A stretch of 64,000 nucleotides of DNA from Puniceibacterium sp. IMCC21224. Lineage in GTDB: Bacteria; Pseudomonadota; Alphaproteobacteria; Rhodobacterales; Rhodobacteraceae. Below are positions 42,159 through 51,208 of the stretch, piece by piece. Where the stretch lies: positions 496,001 to 560,000 of the forward strand of contig NZ_LDPY01000001.1 in NCBI RefSeq assembly GCF_001038505.1. The letters run 5' to 3'. The notes under the pieces were generated by a model that searched no databases, was not told the origin of the DNA, and saw only the letters and a program-made list of their open reading frames with translations. The first letter of the stretch is position 1, and each line of letters starts with the position of its first letter. Position numbers and translations under genes: made by a program.

Positions 42159-43634
42159 ATGCTCGATCAAGCCACAAACCTCGCCAGCCTTCTCAAAGAC
42201 CCCAGCCTTCTGGAAACCCGCGCCTATATCGGCGGTCAGTGGGTGGATGGCGACAAGGGCACCTTTGACGTCACCAACCCCGCGCGCGGGGATGTGGTGG
42301 CGCAAGTGGCGGATCTGAGCCGCGCGCAGGTCGCGGGTGCCATCGCCCAGGCCGAAGCGGCGCAAAAGGAATGGGCCAGCTGGACCGGCAAGGAACGCGC
42401 AGCGGTGATGCGCAAATGGTTCGATCTGATGATGGAGAATCAGCACGATCTGGGTGTGATTTTGACCGCCGAGCAGGGCAAGCCGCTGGCCGAGGCCAAG
42501 GGCGAGATCGCTTATGGTGCGTCCTTTATCGAGTTTTTTGGCGAAGAGGCCAAGCGGATCTACGGCGAGATGATCCCCGGCCACCAGCGCGACAAGCGGA
42601 TCATGGTGATCAAGCAGCCGATCGGCGTCGCCGCGTCGATCACACCGTGGAATTTTCCCAACGCGATGATCACCCGCAAGGCGGGTCCGGCGCTGGCGGC
42701 AGGCTGCGCCTTTGTCGCGCGCCCGGCCAAAGAAACACCGCTGTCGGCCATCGTGCTGGCCGTTCTGGCCGAGCGGGCCGGCATTCCGGCGGGGGTGTTC
42801 AGTGTGGTACCGTCGTCATCCGCGTCGGAAATCGGCAAGGAATTCTGCGAGAACCCGGCAGTGCGCAAGCTGACCTTTACCGGATCGACCGAGGTGGGGC
42901 GCATCCTGCTGCGGCAGGCCGCCGAGCAGGTGATGAAATGTTCGATGGAGCTGGGGGGCAACGCGCCTTTCATCGTGTTCGACGATGCGGATCTGGATGC
43001 CGCGGTCGAGGGCGCGATCACGTGCAAGTTCCGCAACAACGGCCAGACCTGCGTTTGTGCAAACCGGCTGTATGTGCAAGCTGGTGTCTATGACGCCTTT
43101 GCCGAAAAGCTGCGCGCCCGTGTCGCGGCAATGAAGGTTGGCGACGGACTGGAGGATGGCACCGATTTGGGCCCGCTGATCAATGTTGAGGCCATCGATA
43201 AGGTACGTGAGCATATTGCCGACGCCAAGGCCAAGGGTGGTACGGTCATTCTGGGCGGCGAAGACGCCGGGGCCAAAGGCAACTTCTTTGGGCCGACCAT
43301 TGTCACCGGCGCCACCAAAGATATGGCAGTGTCGACGGAAGAGACCTTTGGCCCCTTTGCGCCACTGTTCAAGTTCGAGGACGAGGATGAAGTGATTGCA
43401 CTGGCCAATGACACGATCTTTGGCCTTGCATCCTATTTCTATGCCAAGGATCTGCGGCGCGTCTACAAGGTGGCCGAGGCGCTGGAATATGGGATTGTTG
43501 GCGTGAACACTGGCATCATCTCGACCGAGCTGGCACCATTTGGTGGGGTCAAGCAATCGGGTCTGGGGCGCGAAGGCAGCCACCACGGCATCGAGGATTA
43601 CCTTGAGATGAAATACGTCTGCCTGGCCGTCTGA
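42159..43634 (+). CDS. gabD: NAD(P)-dependent succinate-semialdehyde dehydrogenase
   Basis: The 491-aa aldehyde dehydrogenase contains PWNFPNAMITRKAGPALAAG (by key residues PWNFP and K), FTGSTEVGRILL, the catalytic Glu in MELGGNAPFIVFDDADLD and the catalytic Cys in NNGQTCVCANRLYV. The QTCVCANR block and the C-terminal GREGSHHGIEDYLEMKY are typical of GabD, which oxidises succinate semialdehyde to succinate. The ATG at 42159 is favoured because GGAG ends 6 bases before it; 42153 is the alternative. No gabT is adjacent. Confidence 0.9.
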   Translation: MLDQATNLASLLKDPSLLETRAYIGGQWVDGDKGTFDVTNPARGDVVAQVADLSRAQVAGAIAQAEAAQKEWASWTGKERAAVMRKWFDLMMENQHDLGVILTAEQGKPLAEAKGEIAYGASFIEFFGEEAKRIYGEMIPGHQRDKRIMVIKQPIGVAASITPWNFPNAMITRKAGPALAAGCAFVARPAKETPLSAIVLAVLAERAGIPAGVFSVVPSSSASEIGKEFCENPAVRKLTFTGSTEVGRILLRQAAEQVMKCSMELGGNAPFIVFDDADLDAAVEGAITCKFRNNGQTCVCANRLYVQAGVYDAFAEKLRARVAAMKVGDGLEDGTDLGPLINVEAIDKVREHIADAKAKGGTVILGGEDAGAKGNFFGPTIVTGATKDMAVSTEETFGPFAPLFKFEDEDEVIALANDTIFGLASYFYAKDLRRVYKVAEALEYGIVGVNTGIISTELAPFGGVKQSGLGREGSHHGIEDYLEMKYVCLAV

Positions 43635-43666
43635 GCCATTTTCACCAGCTGCTTTTACCAAATGGT

Positions 43667-43684
43667 GCGCGCCTTGCGGCGCGC
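43667..43684 (+). terminator. GC-rich hairpin after gabD
   Basis: GCGCGCC-TTGC-GGCGCGC forms a perfect 7-bp stem 33 bp after the gabD stop. An additional CCATTT/AAATGG repeat encloses the bases just before it. No T-run follows, so factor-independent termination is uncertain. Confidence 0.4.
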
Positions 43685-43769
43685 GCCTGATATCTCGTCA
43701 CCCGCCTCTGGCGGGTTCCTCGGGTTGGCGCCGGTGGCAATGGTGCGGCGTCATCACAACGTTACATAA

Positions 43770-43787
43770 GTGTCGCACGGGTGTCGT
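43770..43787 (+). promoter_or_regulatory. Degenerate Pho-box-like direct repeat
   Basis: GTGTCGC-ACGG-GTGTCGT has the 7+4+7 layout of a Pho box (consensus CTGTCAT-N4-CTGTCAT), with several mismatches. It lies 43 bp before a gene for a phytase-like exported protein, which would suit phosphate control. Confidence 0.3.
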
Positions 43788-43829
43788 CATAGCGGCGCAC
43801 ACCGCCTCCAGACTCAAATGGGGGACTCC

Positions 43830-45989
43830 ATGACTATCCGTACGATCTGTCTGACTTCGAGCCTCGCGCTTTGCGCGGGCACGGCCATGGCCGACATGAA
43901 TTTCAACCGCATCGCCAGTTTTGCCACGCCGCGCAATATGGCGGAAGGCGAAGATCTGGGGCGCGAAACCTCGGCCGAGATTATTTCGGTCAGCGGCGAC
44001 GGTATGACATTGGCCTATACCGACAGCCCGCTGGGTGTTCTGGGCCGGATCGACATCACCGATGCCACTGATCCGCAGCCGCTGGGCAATATCGAACTGG
44101 GCGGTGAGCCGACCGCAGTCAGCATTGTCGGCAACACTGCCTATGTCGCGGTGAACACTTCCGAGAGCTATGAAACGCCGTCGGGCCATCTGTCGGCCAT
44201 TGATTTGGCGTCGGGCGACGAACTGGCACAGTGCGATCTGGGCGGGCAGCCCGACAGCACCGCCTTTGCCAAGGACGGATCGTTCATCGCTGTTGCGATC
44301 GAGAATGAGCGCGACGAGGATGCCGGCGACGGTCGTGTGCCGCAGATGCCTGCAGGGGATGTGGTCCTGATCGACCTTGGCGACGGCACGATGGATTGTG
44401 CCACGCTGCGCCACGCTGTTGTGACAGGCCTGGCGGACATCTCACCCGAAGATCCTGAACCCGAGTTTGGCGATATCAACGGTCTGGGCGAAGTGGCCGT
44501 GACGATGCAGGAAAACAATCATATCGTCATTCTGGGCCGTGACGGCGCGGTGCTGAACCATTTCAGCGCCGGTGCGGTGGACCTCGAGGGCATTGATACC
44601 ACTGACGACCGTGCCTCCATTGTGTTCGATTCTGCGCAGCCCGGTCGCCTGCGCGAACCGGATGCGGTGCAGTGGCTGGATGACGACCACATCGTGATTG
44701 CCAACGAGGGCGACATGGACGGTGGATCGCGCGGCTTTACTGTGTTCAACAAAGACGGCACGCTGGTCTACGAGAGCGGCCCGAGCTTTGAACATGCGGT
44801 GGCGCAGGTCGGCCATTACCCTGACAAGCGTTCGGATGCCAAAGGGATCGAGCCTGAGGGCATGGAAATCGCCACCTTTGATAGTGTGCCTTACATGTTC
44901 CTGCTGGCCGAGCGCGCCTCGGTCGTTGGTGTCTATGACATGAGCGATCCGGCAAGCCCGGTGCTCAAGCAGATCCTGCCGTCGGGCATCGCGCCCGAGG
45001 GTGTCGTGGCAATCCCGTCGCGCAATCTGATGGTTGTCGCAAATGAGGCGGATCTAATCGAAGATGGCGGCGTGCGTGCGCATGTCATGATCTTTGAATA
45101 CGGCGAAGGCGCTGCCGCCTATCCGACGTTGACCTCGGCTGGGGCTGATGAGCTGATCGGCTGGGGTGCGATCTCTGGCATGGTGGCGGGCGAGGGTTCG
45201 ACCCTCTATGCTGTGAATGACAGCTTTTACAGCTATCAGCCGACGATCTTTACCATCGACACCTCGGTCACACCGGCGCAGATCACCGATGCGCTGCCAG
45301 TAACGCGTGGCGGTGTGCCTGCGCAAAAGCTGGATATGGAGGGCATCACGGTTGACGGAGACGGCGGCTTCTGGATCGCCTCAGAAGGGAACACCGACAA
45401 GCTGGTGCCGCATGCCTTGTATCACGTGAACGCCAAAGGTGAGATCAAGGACGAGATCGCCCTGCCGGCCGAATTGCTGGCGCACGAGGTCCGCTTTGGC
45501 TTTGAAGGGATTACTCAGGTTGGTGACTGGCTCTGGATGGCTGTTCAGCGCGAATGGGGGGATGACCCCAAGAACCATGTGAAACTGGTGGCCTACAACC
45601 CCGAAACCCAGGAATGGGGTGCCGTCCTGTATCCGAAAGCCGAACCTGCCAAGGGTTGGGTTGGTCTGTCCGAGATCGTCGCGCATGGCGATTGGGTCTA
45701 TGTGGTCGAGCGGGACAACCAGATCGGCGATGCGGCCGTGACAAAAAAGGTCTACCGGATACCCGCCGCTGAGTTCGTTGCGGCCCCGCTGGGTGGTGAT
45801 CTGCCGGTGGTCAGCAAAGAAGAAGTGCGTGACCTGATCCCCGACCTCAAGGCTTGGGGCGGTTATGTTGTCGACAAGGTCGAAGGTCTGGCTGTGATGT
45901 CGGATGGCACGATGTGGATGTCGACTGACAATGACGGCGTCGATGACAGCTCGGGCGAAACCTTTCTCTGGTCGATCGGCAAGATGTGA
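43830..45989 (+). CDS. Exported esterase-like/phytase-like beta-propeller protein
   Basis: The 719-aa protein has a signal peptide (MTIRTICLTSSLALCAGTAM, cleavage about AMA-D at 22). The mature region has repeated propeller-like blades with GxEPxG patterns: GGEPTAVSIVGNTAYVAVN, SDAKGIEPEGMEI, PSGIAPEGVVAIPSRNL. The C-terminal half looks like the esterase-like activity of phytase domain (KLDMEGITVDGDGGFWIASEGN, VRFGFEGITQVGDWLW). Periplasmic phosphoester or lactone hydrolysis is possible; the enzyme activity is not proven by any motif I can see. The ATG at 43830 follows GGGGGA. Confidence 0.8.
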   Translation: MTIRTICLTSSLALCAGTAMADMNFNRIASFATPRNMAEGEDLGRETSAEIISVSGDGMTLAYTDSPLGVLGRIDITDATDPQPLGNIELGGEPTAVSIVGNTAYVAVNTSESYETPSGHLSAIDLASGDELAQCDLGGQPDSTAFAKDGSFIAVAIENERDEDAGDGRVPQMPAGDVVLIDLGDGTMDCATLRHAVVTGLADISPEDPEPEFGDINGLGEVAVTMQENNHIVILGRDGAVLNHFSAGAVDLEGIDTTDDRASIVFDSAQPGRLREPDAVQWLDDDHIVIANEGDMDGGSRGFTVFNKDGTLVYESGPSFEHAVAQVGHYPDKRSDAKGIEPEGMEIATFDSVPYMFLLAERASVVGVYDMSDPASPVLKQILPSGIAPEGVVAIPSRNLMVVANEADLIEDGGVRAHVMIFEYGEGAAAYPTLTSAGADELIGWGAISGMVAGEGSTLYAVNDSFYSYQPTIFTIDTSVTPAQITDALPVTRGGVPAQKLDMEGITVDGDGGFWIASEGNTDKLVPHALYHVNAKGEIKDEIALPAELLAHEVRFGFEGITQVGDWLWMAVQREWGDDPKNHVKLVAYNPETQEWGAVLYPKAEPAKGWVGLSEIVAHGDWVYVVERDNQIGDAAVTKKVYRIPAAEFVAAPLGGDLPVVSKEEVRDLIPDLKAWGGYVVDKVEGLAVMSDGTMWMSTDNDGVDDSSGETFLWSIGKM

Positions 45990-46020
45990 TCGTCGGCGCA
46001 GCCGAACCAACATGACAAAG

Positions 46021-46060
46021 ACGGCCCCGGCAGAACAATCTGTCGGGGCCGTTTGCGTTT
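46021..46060 (+). terminator. Rho-independent terminator between convergent genes
   Basis: ACGGCCCCG (46021-46029) pairs with CGGGGCCGT (46044-46052), a perfect 9-bp stem with a 14-base loop, followed by TTGCGTTT. It serves the phytase-like gene and possibly, in reverse, the minus-strand gene ending at 46095. Confidence 0.75.
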
Positions 46061-46094
46061 GGGAATGTCCCGAGGCTGGACGCGAGGAATGGAT

Positions 46095-46484
46095 TTAGTC
46101 CCCGGAGGCGGCCTCTTCTGTGCCCATCGGTGACAGGGTCAGTCGATACAGCGGCGCAGTCCAGCCTTCGACCGAGCATTTTGTGCGAATGTATATTTCG
46201 CGTACACCATCCGGCAGTATGACGGCATTGAGCGAACGGGTGAACGGTTGCTCTGTGACATGGGGATGCATCAGCTCGCGGGTGCCCAGCACCCGGCCGG
46301 TCGCGTCGACAATTTCCCAGCCCTGCGCATAATGATCCCAACCGGTGTCGGGATGCGATAGCGTGACCGAGATGCGCCAGCCCATGCCCGATTTTTCAGC
46401 GTGGGCCGCGACAACTTGGGGACCATCGGCCCAGGCCATGGTCGCGGTGGATATCAGCAGGGATATGAGGGCGCGTCGTTTCAT
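46095..46484 (-). CDS. Exported protein of unknown function, 129 aa
   Basis: A signal peptide is visible (MKRRALISLLISTATMAWA, cleaved near AWA-D at 19). The mature domain is small and beta-rich (ISVTLSHPDTGWDHYAQGWE, IYIRTKCSVEGWTAPLYRL), with one cysteine. The ATG at 46484 is chosen so that the signal peptide is N-terminal; the frame extends to 46523. No family recognised. It is separated from glyA by 175 bp with no visible gene. Confidence 0.7.
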   Translation of the reverse strand: MKRRALISLLISTATMAWADGPQVVAAHAEKSGMGWRISVTLSHPDTGWDHYAQGWEIVDATGRVLGTRELMHPHVTEQPFTRSLNAVILPDGVREIYIRTKCSVEGWTAPLYRLTLSPMGTEEAASGD

Positions 46485-46659
46485 GCCGGTTTCGTAGCAC
46501 AGCCGGATGCAGGCGCGTGTCACTTGGCTGTGTTTATCGTGTGATCGCTGTGTTCCGGCAACACTTCACCTGAGCGAGACGTCAATTTGCTGTCCGTGCA
46601 CGACACCGCATGACCCAGCCATATGGGCCATGCAGATGAATTGATCGTGTGCGGAAGCA

Positions 46660-47961
46660 TCAGATGTAGATCGGAAAATCCCGGAGCAGGGACGCCACTT
46701 TGCCCCGTACGGTGTCTTCGACCACGGCGTTGCCGTCTTGGCCATTAGCCACCAGCCCGTCGATGACCTCAAGGATAAGGCGCCCGATTTCACGCGTCTC
46801 ACTTTGGCCCAACCCGCGTGTGGTGATGGCGGGGGTGCCCAGACGAATCCCTGATGGTTTCATCGGCGGAGCGGGATCAAAGGGGATGCCGTTCTTGTTG
46901 CAGGTGATGTGGGCGCGCCCCAGTGATTCCTCGACCGCCTTGCCAGACAGTCCCTTGGGACGCAGATCGGCCAGCGTCAGATGGGTGTCAGTGCCCCCCG
47001 AGACGATATCGACGCCACCCTGTTGCAAAGTGTCTGCCAATGCCTGGGCGTTGCGGACCACTTGCGTGATGTAATCGCGATATTGCGGCGTCAGCGCCTC
47101 GCCGAATGCCACGGCCTTGGCTGCGATCACATGCATCAAAGGCCCCCCCTGAAGTCCGGGGAATACGGCAGAATTCAGTTTCTTGCCCAGCGCCGGATCG
47201 TTAGACAGGATGATGCCGCCGCGCGGGCCGCGCAGGGTCTTGTGCGTGGTCGAGGTCACGACATCTGCATATGGCAGCGGCGATGGATGCGCGCCCCCTG
47301 CGACCAACCCGGCAAAATGCGCCATGTCGACAAACAGCTTGGCCCCGACCGTATCAGCAATCGCCCGAAACGCGGCAAAATCGATATGGCGTGAATAGGC
47401 CGATCCGCCGGCGACAATGACTTTGGGTTTGTGCTCATCCGCCAGACGCGCCACCTGTTCCATGTCCAGCAGGTGATCATCCTCTCGCACCGAATAATGC
47501 ACGGCGTTGAACCATTTGCCCGATTGATTCACCGAGGCACCATGGGTCAGATGCCCCCCGGCGGCAAGGTTGAGGCCCAGAAACGTATCGCCCGGCTGCA
47601 TCAGGGTCATGAACACGGCCTGATTGGCCTGTGACCCGGAATTTGGCTGCACATTGGCATATTCGCAGCCGAACAGCGTCTTGACCCGGTCAATGGCAAT
47701 ATTCTCGGCTTCGTCGACATACTGGCAGCCGCCATAATAGCGCCGACCGGGATAGCCTTCGGCGTATTTGTTGGTCATCACCGACCCTTGGGCGTCCATG
47801 ACGGCCTGGCTGACGATGTTTTCGGATGCGATCAACTCGACTTCATCGCGCTGGCGGCCCAGTTCGCGGGTGATGGTGCCAAACAGTTCGGGGTCGGACT
47901 CCGACACGGGGCGGTGAAAGAATGCCTCTCTGGATGACATGGATTTGGTTACGATGTTCAT
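46660..47961 (-). CDS. glyA: Serine hydroxymethyltransferase
   Basis: The 433-aa PLP enzyme interconverts serine and glycine with tetrahydrofolate. Signature features are [39 protein letters not shown], the PLP lysine in [14 protein letters not shown], and [19 protein letters not shown]. It lies 30 bp after ppc on the same strand, an arrangement suggesting joint expression. The N-terminal extension before EAFFHRP is short and unremarkable. Confidence 0.96.
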   Translation of the reverse strand: MNIVTKSMSSREAFFHRPVSESDPELFGTITRELGRQRDEVELIASENIVSQAVMDAQGSVMTNKYAEGYPGRRYYGGCQYVDEAENIAIDRVKTLFGCEYANVQPNSGSQANQAVFMTLMQPGDTFLGLNLAAGGHLTHGASVNQSGKWFNAVHYSVREDDHLLDMEQVARLADEHKPKVIVAGGSAYSRHIDFAAFRAIADTVGAKLFVDMAHFAGLVAGGAHPSPLPYADVVTSTTHKTLRGPRGGIILSNDPALGKKLNSAVFPGLQGGPLMHVIAAKAVAFGEALTPQYRDYITQVVRNAQALADTLQQGGVDIVSGGTDTHLTLADLRPKGLSGKAVEESLGRAHITCNKNGIPFDPAPPMKPSGIRLGTPAITTRGLGQSETREIGRLILEVIDGLVANGQDGNAVVEDTVRGKVASLLRDFPIYI

Positions 47962-47991
47962 TGCTATCCTCCCTTGGATTTTTGGTTGCGG

Positions 47992-50739
47992 TCAGCCGGT
48001 CCAGCCCAGGCCGGTTGAAATGACGTGAATCGACATGAGCAGGGCATCGACATCTGCCGGGTCCGCATGATCCGATCCACCGACGCGACGCACCCGGTCC
48101 AGCAGGTCGATCTGAAGATGATGAACGCCACCCATCTGCGCGCTGATGCCCTGCACCTGTTCGCGAAATACCGGGAACCGTTGGGCCAGTTCAGTGCCGC
48201 CGGTCACCGACAGGATCATGCTGCGGGTCAGGGCATGCTCGGCCTCGATCCGGGACAGTACGCGGGCGCGGGTGTCAGAATCCTGCACCAGCCTAGCATA
48301 GGCGCGGGCTATCTCCATATCGGACTGGAACAGTACTTTTTCCGCCTCGTCGATCACCAGCCGAAACAGCCGGGACCGATCGAACATGCGCTGCAGCAGA
48401 TCCTTGCCGCTATCACCCCGTACGCGGGTGAACGATGACAACGCTGAACCGATCCCGTACCAGCCGCTGAGCATGTGGCGGTTCTGGCTCCAGGCAAAGA
48501 CCCAGGGGATCGCGCGCAGATCGGCCAGGTCGCGGGCGCCGGTGCCAAAGCGTTTGGCGGGACGCGAACCGATCTTGAGCAGTGCTAATTCGTCGACCGG
48601 GCTTGCTTCATGGAAATAATCGACAAAGCTGGGGGCACGCACAAGGTCGAGATAGCGCACCTGCGCCAGACCGGACAGGGCCTCGAAGGCCTCGTTGAAC
48701 TCAGGTGTTTCGGCCTGCTGACGGTCGCTGTCAGGTTCAATGGTATGGCGCAAGACAGCCGCACAGAGATGTTCGAGGTTGCCAAGCGCCGTGCCCCGGT
48801 TGGCGAATTTGGCAGACACGATCTCGCCCTGTTCGGTCACGCGCAGTCGACCATCTACCGTGCCGACTGGCTGCGCTGCAATCGCGCGCCCCGCAGGCGC
48901 CCCACCGCGGCTGACCGACCCACCGCGTCCATGGAAAAACGAAACCCGAACGCGGTGCTTTTCGCCGGTACGGCGCACGGCGGTCTGTGCCTTTGACAAT
49001 TCCCAGTTCGACGTCAGGAACCCGCCATCCTTGTTGCTGTCGGAATAACCCAGCATGATTTCCTGCACATCGCCCGCCTCGCGCACGGCGCGGCGCACCG
49101 CCCGGTTGCTGAACAGGGTATCCAGGATGTCGGTCGCGGCGCGCAGATCGTCGATGGTTTCCAGCAGCGGCACCACTTCGATCCCGGTCGGCGCGTCGCA
49201 GGCGGCCCGCGGCGCAGTCCAGCGGGCCAGCAGGTAAACGGCAAAGATATCGTCAGCCGAGGTGGTCATCGACAGGATCACCGTGCCGATCGACTGCCGG
49301 TCCCGGGCGCGGGCCTGGGTCACAAGGGCAAACAGGTCCAGCGTTTCACGCGCCTCATCCGGCAGATCCCTGAATGTCGTAAGGTCAAGCGGGGCGTCGG
49401 AAAGACAATCGGTCAACCGGCGGGACCATTCGGGTGTGTTGATAGGTGGCACCGGGCTGGCATCGCGCGCCGACAACACGGCGGCGACTGTGCGGTTGAT
49501 CACGGTCGCGTTCTGCCGGATATCCAGCGAGACGGTGCAGAACCCAAACGTCTGGATTCGTCGCAGCAGGGGCCCGGTGCGCCGCGCCGCCGCCCGTTCG
49601 GCACCGGCAGCGCACAGCGCATCGTCGAGCAAAGCGACCAGGCCTTCGAATTCGCGTGCTGACGCAAAGGGTGTCACCCCACTATCTGGGGTCAGCGTGG
49701 CGTCGAGGCGCAACAACAGTGCCGTTGCGCATTGTCGGAACGGCTCTGCGGTGTTGTGCAACCGGGTCTCTTCGGCGGACCCGCCACAGAGATCAAGTTG
49801 CGCCGCGACGGTCGCCAAAAACCCTTGTGGCACATTGGTGGTACTGCGGCTGATTGACAGGTCTCTGCACAGGTCCGCCAACGCTGGCCGGTAGGATTTG
49901 ATCGCGGCGTTGCGGTATTCGGTCAGCGCGTCGCGGGTGACGTCTGCGGTGACATGCGGGTTGCCGTCGCGGTCGCCACCGATCCAGCTGGAAAACCGTA
50001 GGAACGGGCCGGGCCGCACCCCGGAATAGTGGTCCCCCAGCGCGTGGTTCAGGGTGTCGTGCAGCGCGGGCAGCGCCGTGAACAGCACCTCGCGAAAGAA
50101 ATATAGCCCCCACGAAACTTCTTGCGCGACAGTTGGCTTTTCCAATCGCAGTTCGCCAGTCAGCCAAAGCAGTTCAATCTCACCCATGAGCGCCTGCAGA
50201 TAGGCCTCTTGCTCGCGCGGGGCCCAGGCGCGTCCGAGCAGATCGGTCAGGCGGCGATAGATCCGGCGGTGGATTTCCAGAACGGTGACGCGCTTGGTCT
50301 CGGTCGGATGGGCGGTCATTGTGGGGCAAACACGCAGCCGGGACAGGGCATTGTTCATCCGCTCGGTTGTCAGACCTCGGTCTGCGGCGCGCCCGACGAC
50401 ATCGGCAAAAGATCCCGGGATGGCACGGGCGGAACTGGCGCGCTCGATTTCCCGCCGCATCTGCACCGCATCGAATTCACGGGCAATCGCGAGCAGCTGA
50501 TGCCATGTGCCAAGCGCCTGAAGGGCAGCAAAACGGCCCTGCGACGGCAATTGGTCCAGCGGCAGGCGACCATCAAGTAGGCGGTCCACATCAGGTACCC
50601 TGGTGGCAATCACAGAAACCAGGCAGCGTTTGAGCAATTCCCGGACGTCGTGGGATACGTCGCGAGACGGGAAAAGCGGTTCATTGCCGTGGGATAGGTT
50701 ATCGGGTGCCGCGTCGGGCGGAGCATAGGCTAGGGTCAT
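47992..50739 (-). CDS. ppc: Phosphoenolpyruvate carboxylase
   Basis: The 915-aa enzyme makes oxaloacetate from PEP and bicarbonate. Visible blocks are MTAHPTETKR (catalytic His), FSSWIGGDRDGNPHVT, LGYSDSNKDGGFLTSNWEL and FFHGRGGSVSRGGAP (catalytic HGRGG), with an allosteric-type C-terminus (ending in a STGLGWTG). The ATG at 50739 begins MTLAYAPPDAAPDN; the open frame reaches 50952, but the upstream part is not family-like. It is the first gene of a ppc-glyA pair. Confidence 0.95.
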   Translation of the reverse strand: MTLAYAPPDAAPDNLSHGNEPLFPSRDVSHDVRELLKRCLVSVIATRVPDVDRLLDGRLPLDQLPSQGRFAALQALGTWHQLLAIAREFDAVQMRREIERASSARAIPGSFADVVGRAADRGLTTERMNNALSRLRVCPTMTAHPTETKRVTVLEIHRRIYRRLTDLLGRAWAPREQEAYLQALMGEIELLWLTGELRLEKPTVAQEVSWGLYFFREVLFTALPALHDTLNHALGDHYSGVRPGPFLRFSSWIGGDRDGNPHVTADVTRDALTEYRNAAIKSYRPALADLCRDLSISRSTTNVPQGFLATVAAQLDLCGGSAEETRLHNTAEPFRQCATALLLRLDATLTPDSGVTPFASAREFEGLVALLDDALCAAGAERAAARRTGPLLRRIQTFGFCTVSLDIRQNATVINRTVAAVLSARDASPVPPINTPEWSRRLTDCLSDAPLDLTTFRDLPDEARETLDLFALVTQARARDRQSIGTVILSMTTSADDIFAVYLLARWTAPRAACDAPTGIEVVPLLETIDDLRAATDILDTLFSNRAVRRAVREAGDVQEIMLGYSDSNKDGGFLTSNWELSKAQTAVRRTGEKHRVRVSFFHGRGGSVSRGGAPAGRAIAAQPVGTVDGRLRVTEQGEIVSAKFANRGTALGNLEHLCAAVLRHTIEPDSDRQQAETPEFNEAFEALSGLAQVRYLDLVRAPSFVDYFHEASPVDELALLKIGSRPAKRFGTGARDLADLRAIPWVFAWSQNRHMLSGWYGIGSALSSFTRVRGDSGKDLLQRMFDRSRLFRLVIDEAEKVLFQSDMEIARAYARLVQDSDTRARVLSRIEAEHALTRSMILSVTGGTELAQRFPVFREQVQGISAQMGGVHHLQIDLLDRVRRVGGSDHADPADVDALLMSIHVISTGLGWTG

Positions 50740-51208
50740 GGCGATGCGGGTCCAGTTCAGTTTGACAGGACCCATCAGAGGCGTTTCGGTTCCGCCACAC
50801 CAGCACCGACGGTATAGAAACCGCCTTCCGATCGTAGAGTATCGAGTTACCCGTTCGGACAAACCCGTTGTCGCAATCAGCAGCGACCCATTGGTTCGAT
50901 ACATGCGGTTGCGGCGCTGCGCTTTTGATCTCGGGCATCGCATCGCCGCCAATCATTCGCTGCGCAATCGGCAGTCCCGTTGCCCGGCGGGGCATTGCAA
51001 ATGCCCGAAAAGCGGCAATGGACGGCCATGGCGAACGGGACCGGGCTACGCCTTGTCGATCAAGCACCGAAAGCGGATGCCTCGGCTGTGCCAGTCCTGT
51101 CGATGATCGACACTCTGCCGGTGGATACCGCATGACGCCGGGCGCGGCGGGATCGGACGGCTTTGATGGCTTATGTCCAGCGCGGGCGCGCCGAGCTTTA
51201 CCCAGATC
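50740..51208 (+). other. 469-bp region between ppc and rnr, no supported gene
   Basis: Several short frames exist but none has a ribosome site plus convincing composition. Base use is more even than in the flanking genes, and no tRNA-like or terminator hairpin stands out. It should contain the ppc promoter and the 3' end of the rnr transcript. Confidence 0.5.

Noticed and set aside
42816..43661. 281-codon minus-strand frame opposite gabD
   Set aside because: Shadow of a conserved dehydrogenase; no start context.
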